From Bacteroidota bacterium (GTDB lineage Bacteria; Bacteroidota; Bacteroidia; Chitinophagales; Saprospiraceae): DNA of 41,864 nucleotides. Positions 18,488 to 27,156 of the stretch are shown piece after piece. The notes beneath the pieces are model-generated. The model saw only the letters and a list, made by a program, of their open reading frames with translations. It ran no database searches and was not told the origin of the DNA. The stretch is taken from positions 17,817-59,680 of the forward strand of contig JAHEAR010000020.1 in assembly GCA_024642665.1 (NCBI GenBank). Reading direction: 5' to 3'. A program made the translations under genes and the position numbers. The stretch's first letter is position 1. Every line of letters starts with the position of its first letter.

Positions 18488-19120
18488 ATGTCAATGATTC
18501 AAGTTGTCATAGTTGAAGATGATAAGGAAATCCTAGATTCGCTTCTGAGTTTACTAGAATCAGATGGCGACATTATGGTCACCAATACATTTTCCAGTGC
18601 TGAATCTTTCATTGCTGCTTTTCCACAAATAAGCATGGATGTAGTGTTAATGGATATAGGTTTGCCGCAAAAAAATGGCATTCAGGCGGTCGCCGAACTC
18701 AAGCCGAAACGTTCCGGCGTACAATACATCATGTGCACCATTTATGATGATGAGGAGAAAATCTTTAACGCTTTATGTGTAGGCGCCACAGGGTATTTGT
18801 TGAAAAATACTTCACCGGCAGAAATAGCCGATGCCATCAAAACCGTTTTTAATGGAGGTTCCATGATGTCGGCCACCATTGCTCGAAAAGTGGTGCAGTC
18901 ATTTCAAAACCGAAAGATTCAATCTAAAGAACTGGAGCATCTGTCCGCCAGGCAATGGGAAATATTAAACTTTCTCGATCAGGGATTTCGATATAAGGAA
19001 ATTGCGGAAAAGATGAATCTCTCGTTTGAGACGATCAGGACCTATTGCAGAAATATTTACGATGTCCTTCAGGTACACTCCAGGACAGACGCCTTAAATA
19101 AAGTCTTCCCGAAAAAATAG
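18488..19120 (+). CDS. NarL/LuxR-type response regulator
   Basis: This is a 210-residue two-component DNA-binding regulator. The receiver domain spans residues 3-120: acidic pocket Glu10-Asp11-Asp12, phospho-acceptor Asp56 in VLMDIGLP, Thr84, and Lys106 in YLLKNTSP. The linker is followed by a LuxR-type helix-turn-helix at about 150-206 (LSARQWEILNFLDQGFRYKE, then MNLSFETIRTYCRNIY). ATG 18494 (Met3) is an equally plausible start. The partner kinase follows 92 bases downstream. A 14-bp dyad in that gap and a copy before the later lipoprotein gene are the likely targets of this protein (inference). The first receiver motif and HTH are intact, so it should be functional. Confidence 0.92.
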   Translation: MSMIQVVIVEDDKEILDSLLSLLESDGDIMVTNTFSSAESFIAAFPQISMDVVLMDIGLPQKNGIQAVAELKPKRSGVQYIMCTIYDDEEKIFNALCVGATGYLLKNTSPAEIADAIKTVFNGGSMMSATIARKVVQSFQNRKIQSKELEHLSARQWEILNFLDQGFRYKEIAEKMNLSFETIRTYCRNIYDVLQVHSRTDALNKVFPKK

Positions 19121-19141
19121 GGAAGATCATTCACCTCGCAA

Positions 19142-19187
19142 ATCCACTTTTGTGGATAGTGCAGCGCCTAAATTGAATTTATTTTTG
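19142..19187 (+). promoter_or_regulatory. Operator-like dyad plus -7 box upstream of the histidine kinase gene
   Basis: ATCCAC-TTTT-GTGGAT (19142-19157) is a perfect dyad starting 22 bases after the regulator stop. A -7-like box TATTTTTG, an exact match to TAnnTTTG, lies at 19180-19187, and the kinase ATG is at 19213. The dyad centre (19149.5) is 30.5 bases before the box, which puts it about 40 bases upstream of the expected transcription start, a typical activator position. The core is the exact reverse complement of the core at 21360-21373. Confidence 0.6.
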
Positions 19188-19212
19188 TTGTTCACTGAAA
19201 ACTGGAAGCCTG

Positions 19213-21312
19213 ATGAATCTACGACTAACAACACATTCCATTAAAATTATATGGTTATTTGGCATGTTCTTCCTTGGGCTGAATTCCGATATTTATGCGC
19301 AGGATAAAAACGCTATCGACACGATTAATTTCCTGATAAAGCATCAAAAAAATCATACCCAATTATGTGACGATTTATATAAAATAGGAAATTACTATTG
19401 GAACATCGGAAATTCAGAAAATGCCCATTTGGTGATGACCAGATGCAAGGAACTGGCAGAGCAGTATCATTATGAAAAAGGAATCTATGATGCATACGCT
19501 ATTTTGGGCGCTATCCACCTAAAGAACAATGATCTTTCCAGCGTGCGATCCCTTGCAAATGAATGCCTGCAATTAGCCAGTAAAAAAAAGAGTGAATATG
19601 GTGCGAATAGAGCCAACTATATTTTACTTATTATGGCTTTCCAGCAGGGTCAACTGGATTCGGTCATCGCCATGTCAAAAAGAACTCTGGATGCTCCGCA
19701 TATGCTTTATGACAGTATCAACCTGCCAAAATTTAATGTCTTACTGGCCAATGCCTATCTCTATAAAGGCAATCTCTATGAAGCCAATAACCGTTATCTG
19801 GATGCATTGAATATCGCCGAACTTACCAATAACGAACAATTGCAATCCGTTTGTCTGGGCAATCTTGCTCTAATCAATGATGAACTCAATAATTTTCAGG
19901 AAGCGCTGAAGTATCATTATAAATCGCTCCCTATCCAACAAAGGAACAACCAGATACAATCTATTGCGGCATCCTATCTCGGCATAGGCAACATCTATCA
20001 TAAACTGTTGAATCAGGACACTGCTATTTATTTCTACCGAAATGCTCTTTCACTTTACGAGCAATTCGATGATGCTCATTCCATAGCACTTGTGCATAAT
20101 GGCCTGGGTGGTGCCTTTCTCTACGCGAACCAACCAGATTCAGGCATGTATTATCTCCTGTTGGCCAAAGAAGAATTAACCACTAATATGGACAGCCTCA
20201 ATATGGCCGAAAATGCCCTGAAAATTGCAGAAACACTATGGAAGAAGGCGGAATTGACGAAAGATAAATCTTATCTTAAAAAAGCACTTTCGGAAATAGA
20301 AATTGCCATCCGGATAGCGGAAGCGAAAGGATACGAAGATATAAAAATGAGATGCTATTATCAGGCTACCTTGTTGTATGATGATATAGGAGAAACTAAG
20401 GAAGCTTTCAATAATCTAAAAAAATACAATAACATTAATACCGTCATACGATCAAAGCAATATACCATGCAGATTGCGGATATGCAGACTAAATATGAAA
20501 CAGAAAAGAAAGAAAAAGAAATAACCGAGTTGAATGCTCAAAATCTGATTGGAAAAGAAAAAATCGCCAGACAAAGGACATTTAATTATTCATTGATCGC
20601 TATCGCTGCACTATTATTGATATCTGGATTTTTGTTCTTCAGAAATATACGCCAGAAACGGACCACAGAAAAACATTTGGATATGCTGGAAAGACAAAAT
20701 GCCATTGAAAGCATGCGAACTAAAATTGCGAGTGATGTCCATGACGAAATGGGTGCCAACCTCACTCGCCTGGGCTTAAATGCGCAGCAACTTTTACAAA
20801 GTCCATTGGCTTCCGAAAAAGATAAACAATTAGCTGAAAAAATGGCCAATCAATCCAAAGACATTATTACCGGGATGAGAGAAATTATCTGGGCCAGTAA
20901 TCCGGCTAATGACAATTTAAAAGGCATGCTAAGCTTTATGCGGCAATATATCGATCATTTTTTTGACGGAACCAACATCCGACCAATTGTTAATTTTCCG
21001 CATGATGTTGGAGAAGTAGTGTTGCATCCTGAAGTACGCAGGAATTTATTTTTAATATTAAAAGAATCGCTGAATAATGCCATAAAATATTCAGGCAGTG
21101 ATAGAATCGATATTGACTTCCTTAGTGAAAAGGAGAATTTCAATCTAACAATCAAAGATTATGGCAAAGGAATAGATGATCAGCATAAGGATGCTTTTAG
21201 TAACGGGTTGCACAATATGCAAATGCGGGCTGAGCAAATTCAATCGCTATTTAGCATGACTTCTACACCGGGACAAGGAGTAGAAATTTCAGTTGCCGGT
21301 AAACTCTACTAG
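19213..21312 (+). CDS. TPR-containing sensor histidine kinase (HisKA_3 type)
   Basis: This 699-residue protein has a signal-like N-terminus (residues 9-30), then a periplasmic TPR region (about 40-430; units such as AYLYKGNLYEANNRYLDALN and YLGIGNIYHKLLNQDTAIYF). A coiled coil precedes a membrane segment at about 456-477 (SLIAIAALLLISGFLFF). The cytoplasmic kinase has His510 in DVHDEMGANLTRLGL (HisKA_3 dimerisation domain). The HATPase has an N box with Asn621/622 in ESLNNAIKYSG, DYGKGID near 655 and PGQGVEI near the end. This Bacteroidota architecture pairs with NarL-type regulators, here the gene just upstream. The TPR region probably senses a protein or peptide in the periplasm (inference). 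Confidence 0.92.
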   Translation: MNLRLTTHSIKIIWLFGMFFLGLNSDIYAQDKNAIDTINFLIKHQKNHTQLCDDLYKIGNYYWNIGNSENAHLVMTRCKELAEQYHYEKGIYDAYAILGAIHLKNNDLSSVRSLANECLQLASKKKSEYGANRANYILLIMAFQQGQLDSVIAMSKRTLDAPHMLYDSINLPKFNVLLANAYLYKGNLYEANNRYLDALNIAELTNNEQLQSVCLGNLALINDELNNFQEALKYHYKSLPIQQRNNQIQSIAASYLGIGNIYHKLLNQDTAIYFYRNALSLYEQFDDAHSIALVHNGLGGAFLYANQPDSGMYYLLLAKEELTTNMDSLNMAENALKIAETLWKKAELTKDKSYLKKALSEIEIAIRIAEAKGYEDIKMRCYYQATLLYDDIGETKEAFNNLKKYNNINTVIRSKQYTMQIADMQTKYETEKKEKEITELNAQNLIGKEKIARQRTFNYSLIAIAALLLISGFLFFRNIRQKRTTEKHLDMLERQNAIESMRTKIASDVHDEMGANLTRLGLNAQQLLQSPLASEKDKQLAEKMANQSKDIITGMREIIWASNPANDNLKGMLSFMRQYIDHFFDGTNIRPIVNFPHDVGEVVLHPEVRRNLFLILKESLNNAIKYSGSDRIDIDFLSEKENFNLTIKDYGKGIDDQHKDAFSNGLHNMQMRAEQIQSLFSMTSTPGQGVEISVAGKLY

Positions 21313-21359
21313 ATACCGGCATTCTCCATATACTTTATTTTAGTATCAATCCACATTTG

Positions 21360-21404
21360 TCCACAAAAGTGGATTGCACAAGCCTTCAGAAGGGGTTAAT
21401 CTTG
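21360..21404 (+). promoter_or_regulatory. Second operator-like dyad plus -7-like box, upstream of a lipoprotein gene
   Basis: TCCAC-AAAA-GTGGA (21360-21373) matches the reverse complement of the dyad at 19143-19156 base for base, and TAATCTTG (21397-21404, one mismatch to TAnnTTTG) starts 30.5 bases after its centre, the same spacing as at the kinase promoter. A half-site AATCCAC at about 21347-21353 pairs with GTGGATT (21369-21375) to make a larger overlapping dyad. The lipoprotein ATG is at 21452. Confidence 0.6.
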
Positions 21405-21451
21405 TTTCATCAAACAAGTATTTAATTTTTTAACCTATAAAAATCATTAAA

Positions 21452-22021
21452 ATGAAAAAACTTACTTTAATTTTTGCCGCCTTAGGATTCCTGATGTCCT
21501 GTAACACCGATTCAGATGACTTAGCCTCCCCGGGAATTGGAATGGGAGAATCCATAATCCCCAGAAGCACAAAAGTCTTCCATGCGACTCTACAATCTAC
21601 TTTGAATCTTGACCCAGCCATTCCATTCACTTTATGCTCAGGTGATTTACCGGAGTTTGCAATTCCTGATCATTTTCTTAGTGGCAATGCGACTCATCTT
21701 GGCAAATTAAACGCAGCACTCAGCACACTACATCATGAAAACTGCAACATCAGCTTTGCAACAGCTACTCTTACAGCAAGTGTCAGTGGACAGCTTACAG
21801 GAGCCAATGGAGATTTGATTTATTACACGGGTGACGATGTCATTGATATTTATGGCCTGCTGACAGGGACCAGTGCAACAGGTTCTATTAACGGAAACTG
21901 GACCATTACCGGTGGCACAGGAAGATTTAATGGCGCTTCAGGATCCTTGACGATCAGCGGCACAGTAGTGTATGGATCAGGTACTTTTAGTGCAGAGGCT
22001 GACGGTACTATAAATTATTAA
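21452..22021 (+). CDS. Small lipoprotein, probable target of the adjacent two-component system
   Basis: This 189-residue protein has a lipoprotein signal with lipobox FLMSC (Cys17), so the mature protein is lipid-anchored. The C-terminal half is glycine-rich and beta-type: ATLTASVSGQLTGANGD, INGNWTITGGTGRFNGASGS, LTISGTVVYGSGTF. The GGTGRFNGASGS motif resembles allene-oxide-cyclase-like or other beta-barrel exported proteins, where GxGxFxGAxG is common; that link is weak. It lies 139 bases after the kinase stop with its own promoter candidate and ends in a clear hairpin terminator, so it is probably a separate transcript. Confidence 0.8.
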   Translation: MKKLTLIFAALGFLMSCNTDSDDLASPGIGMGESIIPRSTKVFHATLQSTLNLDPAIPFTLCSGDLPEFAIPDHFLSGNATHLGKLNAALSTLHHENCNISFATATLTASVSGQLTGANGDLIYYTGDDVIDIYGLLTGTSATGSINGNWTITGGTGRFNGASGSLTISGTVVYGSGTFSAEADGTINY

Positions 22022-22114
22022 AGTAAGGAAGTCCAATAAATATAATGATGGTATTACAGATACCTGAAAGATATCAATCAACAATTGATTCAGACCTCTT
22101 GTATCTAATCAGCT

Positions 22115-22156
22115 AAAGCTTCGGAGTCTGTATCAGACAGGTTCTGAAGCTTTTTT
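22115..22156 (+). terminator. Intrinsic terminator after the lipoprotein gene
   Basis: AAAGCTTC (22115-22122) pairs with GAAGCTTT (22146-22153), with an inner stem GTCTG/CAGAC around TAT, followed by a T-run to 22156. It is 94 bases after the lipoprotein stop and is the best-formed terminator in the window. Confidence 0.75.
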
Positions 22157-22592
22157 ATCTCCTCATTACTTCCGGAGGTAAACCATACTGCCTCGAAACT
22201 CCTGAGATTAGTATCACTGAAATACATGCTCTTATGCTTTAGCAAAACAATTGAGATCACAATGGATTAATCCTACAATATTTCACTGCATCAGACTTTG
22301 TTTTTATTTGACCATTTTTGCAGTCGACAGTTGTCATTCGATAAGGTTTAAGTAAGTTTTATAACACATCCTTCAGCAACTAAAAAAATGGGCTTCAAAA
22401 GCCGGACCACCTGATGTTGTAAACCCGGAATGCTCCAAAACTTTCTTTTTCCTGATTCTTACATTTAAAGACAATCTAATTATCTATTTTTAAACAGGCT
22501 TAAAACTGAAGATGGCTTCAATTCAAGAATCACACCATTATACTGAAGCACAAAGCCGGAACCAAATCCAAATAAGATATGTCCTGAACACC
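22157..22592. other. Intergenic region between the terminator and ltrA-like gene
   Basis: No gene was found. It contains only short hairpins (for example GGCTT-CAA-AAGCC near 22392-22404). The promoter candidate for the next gene sits at its right end. Confidence 0.5.
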
Positions 22593-22600
22593 TATATTTG
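22593..22600 (+). promoter_or_regulatory. -7 box TATATTTG immediately before the LtrA-like gene
   Basis: This is an exact match to TAnnTTTG ending 5 bases before ATG 22606. If used, transcription would begin at or next to the start codon, giving a leaderless mRNA. No clear TTTG -33 element is seen at the usual distance, so the call is tentative. Confidence 0.4.
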
Positions 22601-22605
22601 TTCTG

Positions 22606-23820
22606 ATGAAGTTAAACGTAAAAACAAAGGCCTGGTGGGGACCGCCAAAAAGCTTTTCTACAGAAATTGAAGATAGAAAAGTAAGTTGGTTGGAATTGTT
22701 TTATGATTTAGTTTATGTGATTGCCATTGCAAAAATCACCCATCACCTGGCTGGACATCTGAGTCTTTCGGGCTTACTGGATTTTATCTACTTTTTTGTC
22801 ATGATATTCTGGGGGTGGCTCAATGGAAGTTTATACCACGACATCCACGCGTCCACCGGATTACGCACCAGACTCATGACACTCTGGCAAATGTTAATTG
22901 TTGCCGCCCTGGTTATTACATCGGAAAGTGCACCGGAACACTTACTATTTAACATAACCATTGTATTGATGCTTATGCAGCTATTCATCACCTACCTTTG
23001 GTGGAGTGTTGGCATCTATGACAAATATCACCGCAAACTCAACAGACCCTATACAATTCTATATTTGCTTTCTTTTGGGCTGATGGTCACCACTTTGTTT
23101 TTGGAGCCGCCTTATTTGCGAATTGTATTCTTTTGCACACTTATCTTAAACTACATTCCACCTTTTATTTCACAAAAACTGCTAAAAAGAGAATCTCTCG
23201 AGTTAAATCTCTCCTCCAGTATGTCTGAGCGATTGGGACTGTTTACCATAATTATTTTTGGGGAGGTTATTGCCGGAGTTATCAGTGGTGCAAGTGAGCT
23301 TCATGAAATAAACCTCCGGCTATGGTTGAATTTCTGCTTATCTGTTTTTATTGTTTTTGCCTTGTGGTGGCTTTTCTTCACGCTGGTGTCAGACAGACAG
23401 TGCAAACCGGGTTTCATCAATAGTAGCTTACTCGAGATACTATACCTGCCTACGCTAATTGCTTTAGGCTTACTGGGAATGGCCTTCGGTGAGCTTTTTG
23501 AAAACTATGGCCAGATAGCATCTGACTTCTTAAGTGCAAAAGAGATTTTTGGTTACTCCCTCTGTCTGTTTCTTTTAGGCATGAATTTGATGATGTATTT
23601 TTTAGCATATCCCCCACCCTATACCCGTTTAAAAAAGAAAGCGCAAGGAATTTTATATGGCGCACTGATGTTGGCTTTAGGGATTACCCTTCTGCCTCTA
23701 CATGTATCTCTTTTCATTTATCTATTGATACATCTGGTGGTGATACTATCCATCATCTTATTGCTAAACTATAATTGGTACATAATAAATTCAAGCACGA
23801 TCGTAAAAGCAGAACGTTAA
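22606..23820 (+). CDS. LtrA-family (low temperature requirement A) membrane protein
   Basis: This 404-residue protein is almost entirely hydrophobic, with about ten or eleven predicted membrane helices. The N-terminal signature is clear: WWGPPKSFSTEIEDRKVSWL then ELFYDLVYVIAIAKITHHLA, the conserved E-L-F-Y-D-L-x-x-V motif of LtrA (PF06772). A second family motif, ERLGLFTIIIFGEVIAGV, lies near residue 205. LtrA was named for a Listeria locus needed at low temperature; the biochemical activity is unknown. The start follows directly after a -7 box. The next gene begins 28 bases after the stop, so they are probably cotranscribed. Confidence 0.92.
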   Translation: MKLNVKTKAWWGPPKSFSTEIEDRKVSWLELFYDLVYVIAIAKITHHLAGHLSLSGLLDFIYFFVMIFWGWLNGSLYHDIHASTGLRTRLMTLWQMLIVAALVITSESAPEHLLFNITIVLMLMQLFITYLWWSVGIYDKYHRKLNRPYTILYLLSFGLMVTTLFLEPPYLRIVFFCTLILNYIPPFISQKLLKRESLELNLSSSMSERLGLFTIIIFGEVIAGVISGASELHEINLRLWLNFCLSVFIVFALWWLFFTLVSDRQCKPGFINSSLLEILYLPTLIALGLLGMAFGELFENYGQIASDFLSAKEIFGYSLCLFLLGMNLMMYFLAYPPPYTRLKKKAQGILYGALMLALGITLLPLHVSLFIYLLIHLVVILSIILLLNYNWYIINSSTIVKAER

Positions 23821-23848
23821 ATATTTATGTTCATTAAAAGCCATTGTC

Positions 23849-24337
23849 ATGCAACATTGGAAATTAAAATCCATTATCAAACGATCAACACTAATAGGAA
23901 TGGTGTTAATTTCCTTTTCGGCCTGTATTAAAAAAGTCGGAGAACGTGAGGCGAAAAGTCAGACTGATATGCGTATGCTTGAAAAAGAAATTGAATCTCG
24001 TCTTCGCGAATATGAGCATCATTTACAAAATGGAGACTCCCTTGCGCTGGGAGACATGTATATGCTTGATGCCGAAATCATTCCCTCAACCGTTGGAAGA
24101 GATAATATCATAAAGGCCTTTGGACATATGATACGGGACAGCATTACCGGATCCAGATTTGAAACAACGCAATTATGGGGCAATGATCAGTTACTGGTAG
24201 AAGACGGCACTGGCGCGTGGTTCCATACCGATGGGACAGTTGTCGGTCGAGGAAGATACTTGTTAGTCTGGAAAAAAGATGACGGAAAATGGAAAATACT
24301 GCGGGACACCTGGTTTCCTGACAAGGAAAAGCATTAG
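23849..24337 (+). CDS. NTF2-like (DUF4440/SnoaL-type) lipoprotein
   Basis: This 162-residue protein starts with a positively charged leader and lipobox (MVLISFSAC, Cys27). The mature part has an amphipathic helix (EIESRLREYEHHLQNGDSLA) followed by MYMLDAEIIPSTVGRDNI, and ends YLLVWKKDDGKWKILRDTWF, the usual start and end of NTF2-like DUF4440 domains. These small cone-shaped domains bind ligands or act as scaffolds; no catalytic claim can be made. It follows the LtrA-like gene by 28 bases, so is probably in the same transcript. A second protein of the same fold class is encoded at 33872. Confidence 0.82.
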   Translation: MQHWKLKSIIKRSTLIGMVLISFSACIKKVGEREAKSQTDMRMLEKEIESRLREYEHHLQNGDSLALGDMYMLDAEIIPSTVGRDNIIKAFGHMIRDSITGSRFETTQLWGNDQLLVEDGTGAWFHTDGTVVGRGRYLLVWKKDDGKWKILRDTWFPDKEKH

Positions 24338-24492
24338 CCAAACGTAAAGTCCAGGGGCCAACTCATTAATTGACCATGGAGAATAATCTTCACCTGAACA
24401 GAATCAAAACGCAAACCACCTATGTTTACAAGCTAAATTTGATATTAATATGGTTACTTTGGCCTAATCGATTATTTACACAAAAAAAATCA

Positions 24493-25191
24493 ATGGTTTA
24501 TCTTAAATACACCTTATTATATTTACTTCTAATAGGTTCCACTGAAAGTTTTGGCCAAAAAACGATAAAAGTAAATCTATATACCCACACCAACGATTTT
24601 GTTGCTAAAAAGCCTACCCATATTGATGCCATTGCAGAAGTTAAATTTATAGAAAGAAAATCAATTGTGATCGGAAAGATTTATGACGGTATCACTGGCA
24701 ATCAAATCAAATATGGTCAGCACGCATGGGCACTTGCATACAACTCAGAAGAATATGTCAATCTGGGATATGCTCCGGATTATGCAGCCTTCAAAACAAC
24801 TTTCGTAAAAATCAATAAATCAGACGACCAATATTGTCTAATCTATCCTGAAAATAAAGCCCCGGATATGATGTGGCAAAAATCCAATAAATCAAATGCC
24901 GGAAATTATGGTGGAGGAGCCATGGGCGTAGTCATAGGCGAATCAACCAAACTAGATGATGAATGGGTTGATCAGGATGGCCATGTCAATATCATCTTCT
25001 TTGCCCAATTTCAAAAACCATCCGAAGATATGAAAGACTATAAAGCAGTCCTTTTCAGATTGCAAAGGCAGTTTTATGGAAAAACGCTCACGAATCTTGA
25101 TGGCATCAATTTAACCCAAACGGAGTTGAAAAAAGTCACCTTTGAAGAAGTTGTGGAGTATTTTGAAACAAGAATATTTAAAACACAATAA
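24493..25191 (+). CDS. Hypothetical exported protein
   Basis: I do not recognise the family. The start at ATG 24493 gives 232 residues with a clean signal peptide, MVYLKYTLLYLLLIGSTESF followed by GQ. The frame is open further upstream (ATG 24376, TTG 24370), but that would add 39 or more residues containing a second hydrophobic stretch. The mature part starts KTIKVNLYTHTNDF and contains WALAYNSEEYVNLGYAPDY, a glycine-rich NYGGGAMGVVIGES and LFRLQRQFYGKTL. It is probably periplasmic or outer-membrane associated. It lies in a run of same-strand small genes but has no diagnostic neighbour. Confidence 0.65.
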   Translation: MVYLKYTLLYLLLIGSTESFGQKTIKVNLYTHTNDFVAKKPTHIDAIAEVKFIERKSIVIGKIYDGITGNQIKYGQHAWALAYNSEEYVNLGYAPDYAAFKTTFVKINKSDDQYCLIYPENKAPDMMWQKSNKSNAGNYGGGAMGVVIGESTKLDDEWVDQDGHVNIIFFAQFQKPSEDMKDYKAVLFRLQRQFYGKTLTNLDGINLTQTELKKVTFEEVVEYFETRIFKTQ

Positions 25192-25285
25192 ATGCCAAAA
25201 GTATGCTTCTGTATGGTATGCTGAAACAGCCTCTGCAAATGGTACTGACGATCTGATAAATTAAATCATAATCCCCTGAAATAAT

Positions 25286-26011
25286 ATGACTTTCCTTGAA
25301 GCCGATTGGAGAAAACTGGTCGTGGCCAATTTCATCATCGATGAGAAAATACTTACTGCCTATCTTCCAGCCGGAACTGAATTAGATTATTGGAATGGAA
25401 ACTGTTATATCAGCCTGATTGGTTTTATGTTTCAAAACACAAAACTCCTGGGCCTAAAAATTCCCTATCACATAAACTTTGAAGAAGTCAATCTAAGGTT
25501 CTATGTCAAACGGTTTGAAGATGGTAAATGGAAAAGAGGCGTTGTCTTTATTAAGGAAATTGTCCCCCGACCGGCTTTGACTTTTGTGGCCAATACCGTC
25601 TACAAAGAACATTATGAAACCTGTAAAATGGCCCATACCTGGAGGATGGAAGGTACCGAACAGACCATAGAATATGCATGGCAAAGAAGCGGAAAATGGA
25701 ATTCCCTGAAAGTTTGCGCCGGCCGGGAACCCATACCCATTATTCCAAACACGGAAATTGAATTCATCACAGAGCACTATTGGGGCTATGCCAAAGTGAA
25801 CGGACACAAATCAATCGAATATGAGGTGACCCACCCAACATGGCATGTGTATGAAATAAAAAGTCACGCCGTTGAAGTTGATTTTGGACAAATCTATGGA
25901 CGCGCATTCGACTTCCTTAACGAATTGATTCCCAGTTCCGTCATGCTTGCGGAAGGATCTCCCATCACCATTGGAAACAAAAAAACTATAATGACCGACG
26001 ATAAAAAATAA
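25286..26011 (+). CDS. DUF2071 (YqjF-like) family protein
   Basis: This 241-residue cytoplasmic protein begins TFLEADWRKLVVANFIIDEK and LPAGTELDYWNGNCYISLIG, the standard DUF2071 opening (W-R-x-L-x-x-x-N-F, then LPxGxxLDxxxGxxYxSLVGF). It continues GFMFQNTKLLGLKIPYHINF, EEVNLRFYVKR and RRGVVFIKEIVPR-type strands, and HPTWHVYE near residue 185. The fold is related to acetoacetate-decarboxylase-like barrels. No function is established. Length is normal for the family. It is followed after 75 bases by the DUF1003 gene. Confidence 0.9.
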   Translation: MTFLEADWRKLVVANFIIDEKILTAYLPAGTELDYWNGNCYISLIGFMFQNTKLLGLKIPYHINFEEVNLRFYVKRFEDGKWKRGVVFIKEIVPRPALTFVANTVYKEHYETCKMAHTWRMEGTEQTIEYAWQRSGKWNSLKVCAGREPIPIIPNTEIEFITEHYWGYAKVNGHKSIEYEVTHPTWHVYEIKSHAVEVDFGQIYGRAFDFLNELIPSSVMLAEGSPITIGNKKTIMTDDKK

Positions 26012-26086
26012 TTAATCAACGATCCCATGATCAAGTTGTAATTTTATTGTCAAAGTGCTATTGTCCACTTGCTCAAAACACGCTCC

Positions 26087-26779
26087 ATGAAAACAAGCCA
26101 CATCAGCCAACAAGTGATTCCAAAAGGCGAGGAAATAAAAGGGCAGGATCTGCGGGAAGGTATTTTCAATTTAATCCAGGCAGATTATCCCGATTTTAAT
26201 GAAGATGATTTCATCACGCTTACGGAATTAAACAATTACAGACGACTCTACCTCACCTCTTTAATCACACTGGAAAAAGGAGAGCTCGCTGTCATTGATA
26301 AGGATGTGATGGAAGCCATCAAAAACAACTCGATCCTTTCTGAAAATATTCAGGATGGCAAAGAAGCTGCGCTTACTTTTGGTGAACGCATTGCAGACAA
26401 AGTTGCTGCCTTTGGTGGTAGTTGGACATTTATCATCACCTTTTTCTCCTTCATTCTGATTTGGATGTTTATCAATATTTGGATGTTAGCGACCAGACCC
26501 TTTGATCCATTTCCATTTATACTACTCAATCTGATTCTTTCCTGCCTGGCGGCTATCCAGGCCCCTATTATTATGATGAGTCAAAACAGGCAGGAACAGA
26601 AAGACCGGCAACGGGGAGAGCATGATTACAAAATCAATTTAAAGGCCGAACTTGAAATAAAACTCTTAAGCGAAAAAATGGATCATTTGCTGGTTCACCA
26701 AAACAAAAAATTACTGGAAATTCAGGTGATTCAAACAGATTATTTAGAGGACCTAATGAAACAAATTAAGAAATCATGA
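26087..26779 (+). CDS. DUF1003 membrane protein
   Basis: This protein has 230 residues from ATG 26087 (an upstream TTG at 26069 is less likely). The family core is clear: ALTFGERIADKVAAFGGSW, then a first membrane helix (TFIITFFSFILIWMFINIWM), then DPFPFILLNLILSCLAAIQA as the second helix, then PIIMMSQNRQEQKDRQRGEH and a long charged helix. The N-terminal 75 residues are soluble. DUF1003 proteins are inner-membrane proteins of unknown role. The stop overlaps the next ATG by four bases (ATGA), so translation with the channel-like protein is likely coupled. Confidence 0.9.
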   Translation: MKTSHISQQVIPKGEEIKGQDLREGIFNLIQADYPDFNEDDFITLTELNNYRRLYLTSLITLEKGELAVIDKDVMEAIKNNSILSENIQDGKEAALTFGERIADKVAAFGGSWTFIITFFSFILIWMFINIWMLATRPFDPFPFILLNLILSCLAAIQAPIIMMSQNRQEQKDRQRGEHDYKINLKAELEIKLLSEKMDHLLVHQNKKLLEIQVIQTDYLEDLMKQIKKS

Positions 26780-27126
26780 CCTTAGAAAGCCGCAAACAAA
26801 AGGTAACGCCCTTTCCTAACTTTCTCATCCGACTTGCCCGTTATGGCCTTTTTGCCTTTGGGCTAATCGTAATTTCCGTCCTTATCGGGACGATGGGATA
26901 CCATCATTATGGCGTTATTTCTTGGCTGGACAGCTTTCATATGGCATGCATGATTTTAACAGGCATGGGACCCGTTGTTGAAATGTCCTCCCCCTCGGCC
27001 AAAATATTTTCATCCTTCTATGCTTTATATAGTGGTGTTGCATTTTTAAGTATTACTGCCGTATTCTTTGCCCCTATCATCCATCGATTATTACATATCC
27101 TTCATGTGGAAGAATCTGAAAAATAA
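26776..27126 (+). CDS. Small ion-channel-like membrane protein (TM-pore-TM)
   Basis: This 116-residue protein has two clear membrane helices, about 20-42 (LARYGLFAFGLIVISVLIGT) and 84-105 (FYALYSGVAFLSITAVFFAP). Between them is a short amphipathic helix with a re-entrant-like segment DSFHMACMILTGMGPVV. That layout matches the pore module of two-TM potassium channels, with TGMGP where K channels have TVGYG. The filter is not canonical, so ion selectivity or even channel function is an inference. It is translationally coupled to the DUF1003 gene upstream, and the DUF2200 gene starts 30 bases downstream, so the three probably form an operon. Confidence 0.65.
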   Translation: MTLESRKQKVTPFPNFLIRLARYGLFAFGLIVISVLIGTMGYHHYGVISWLDSFHMACMILTGMGPVVEMSSPSAKIFSSFYALYSGVAFLSITAVFFAPIIHRLLHILHVEESEK

Positions 27127-27156
27127 TAATCAACCAATCATTTAAAACCACAGCGT

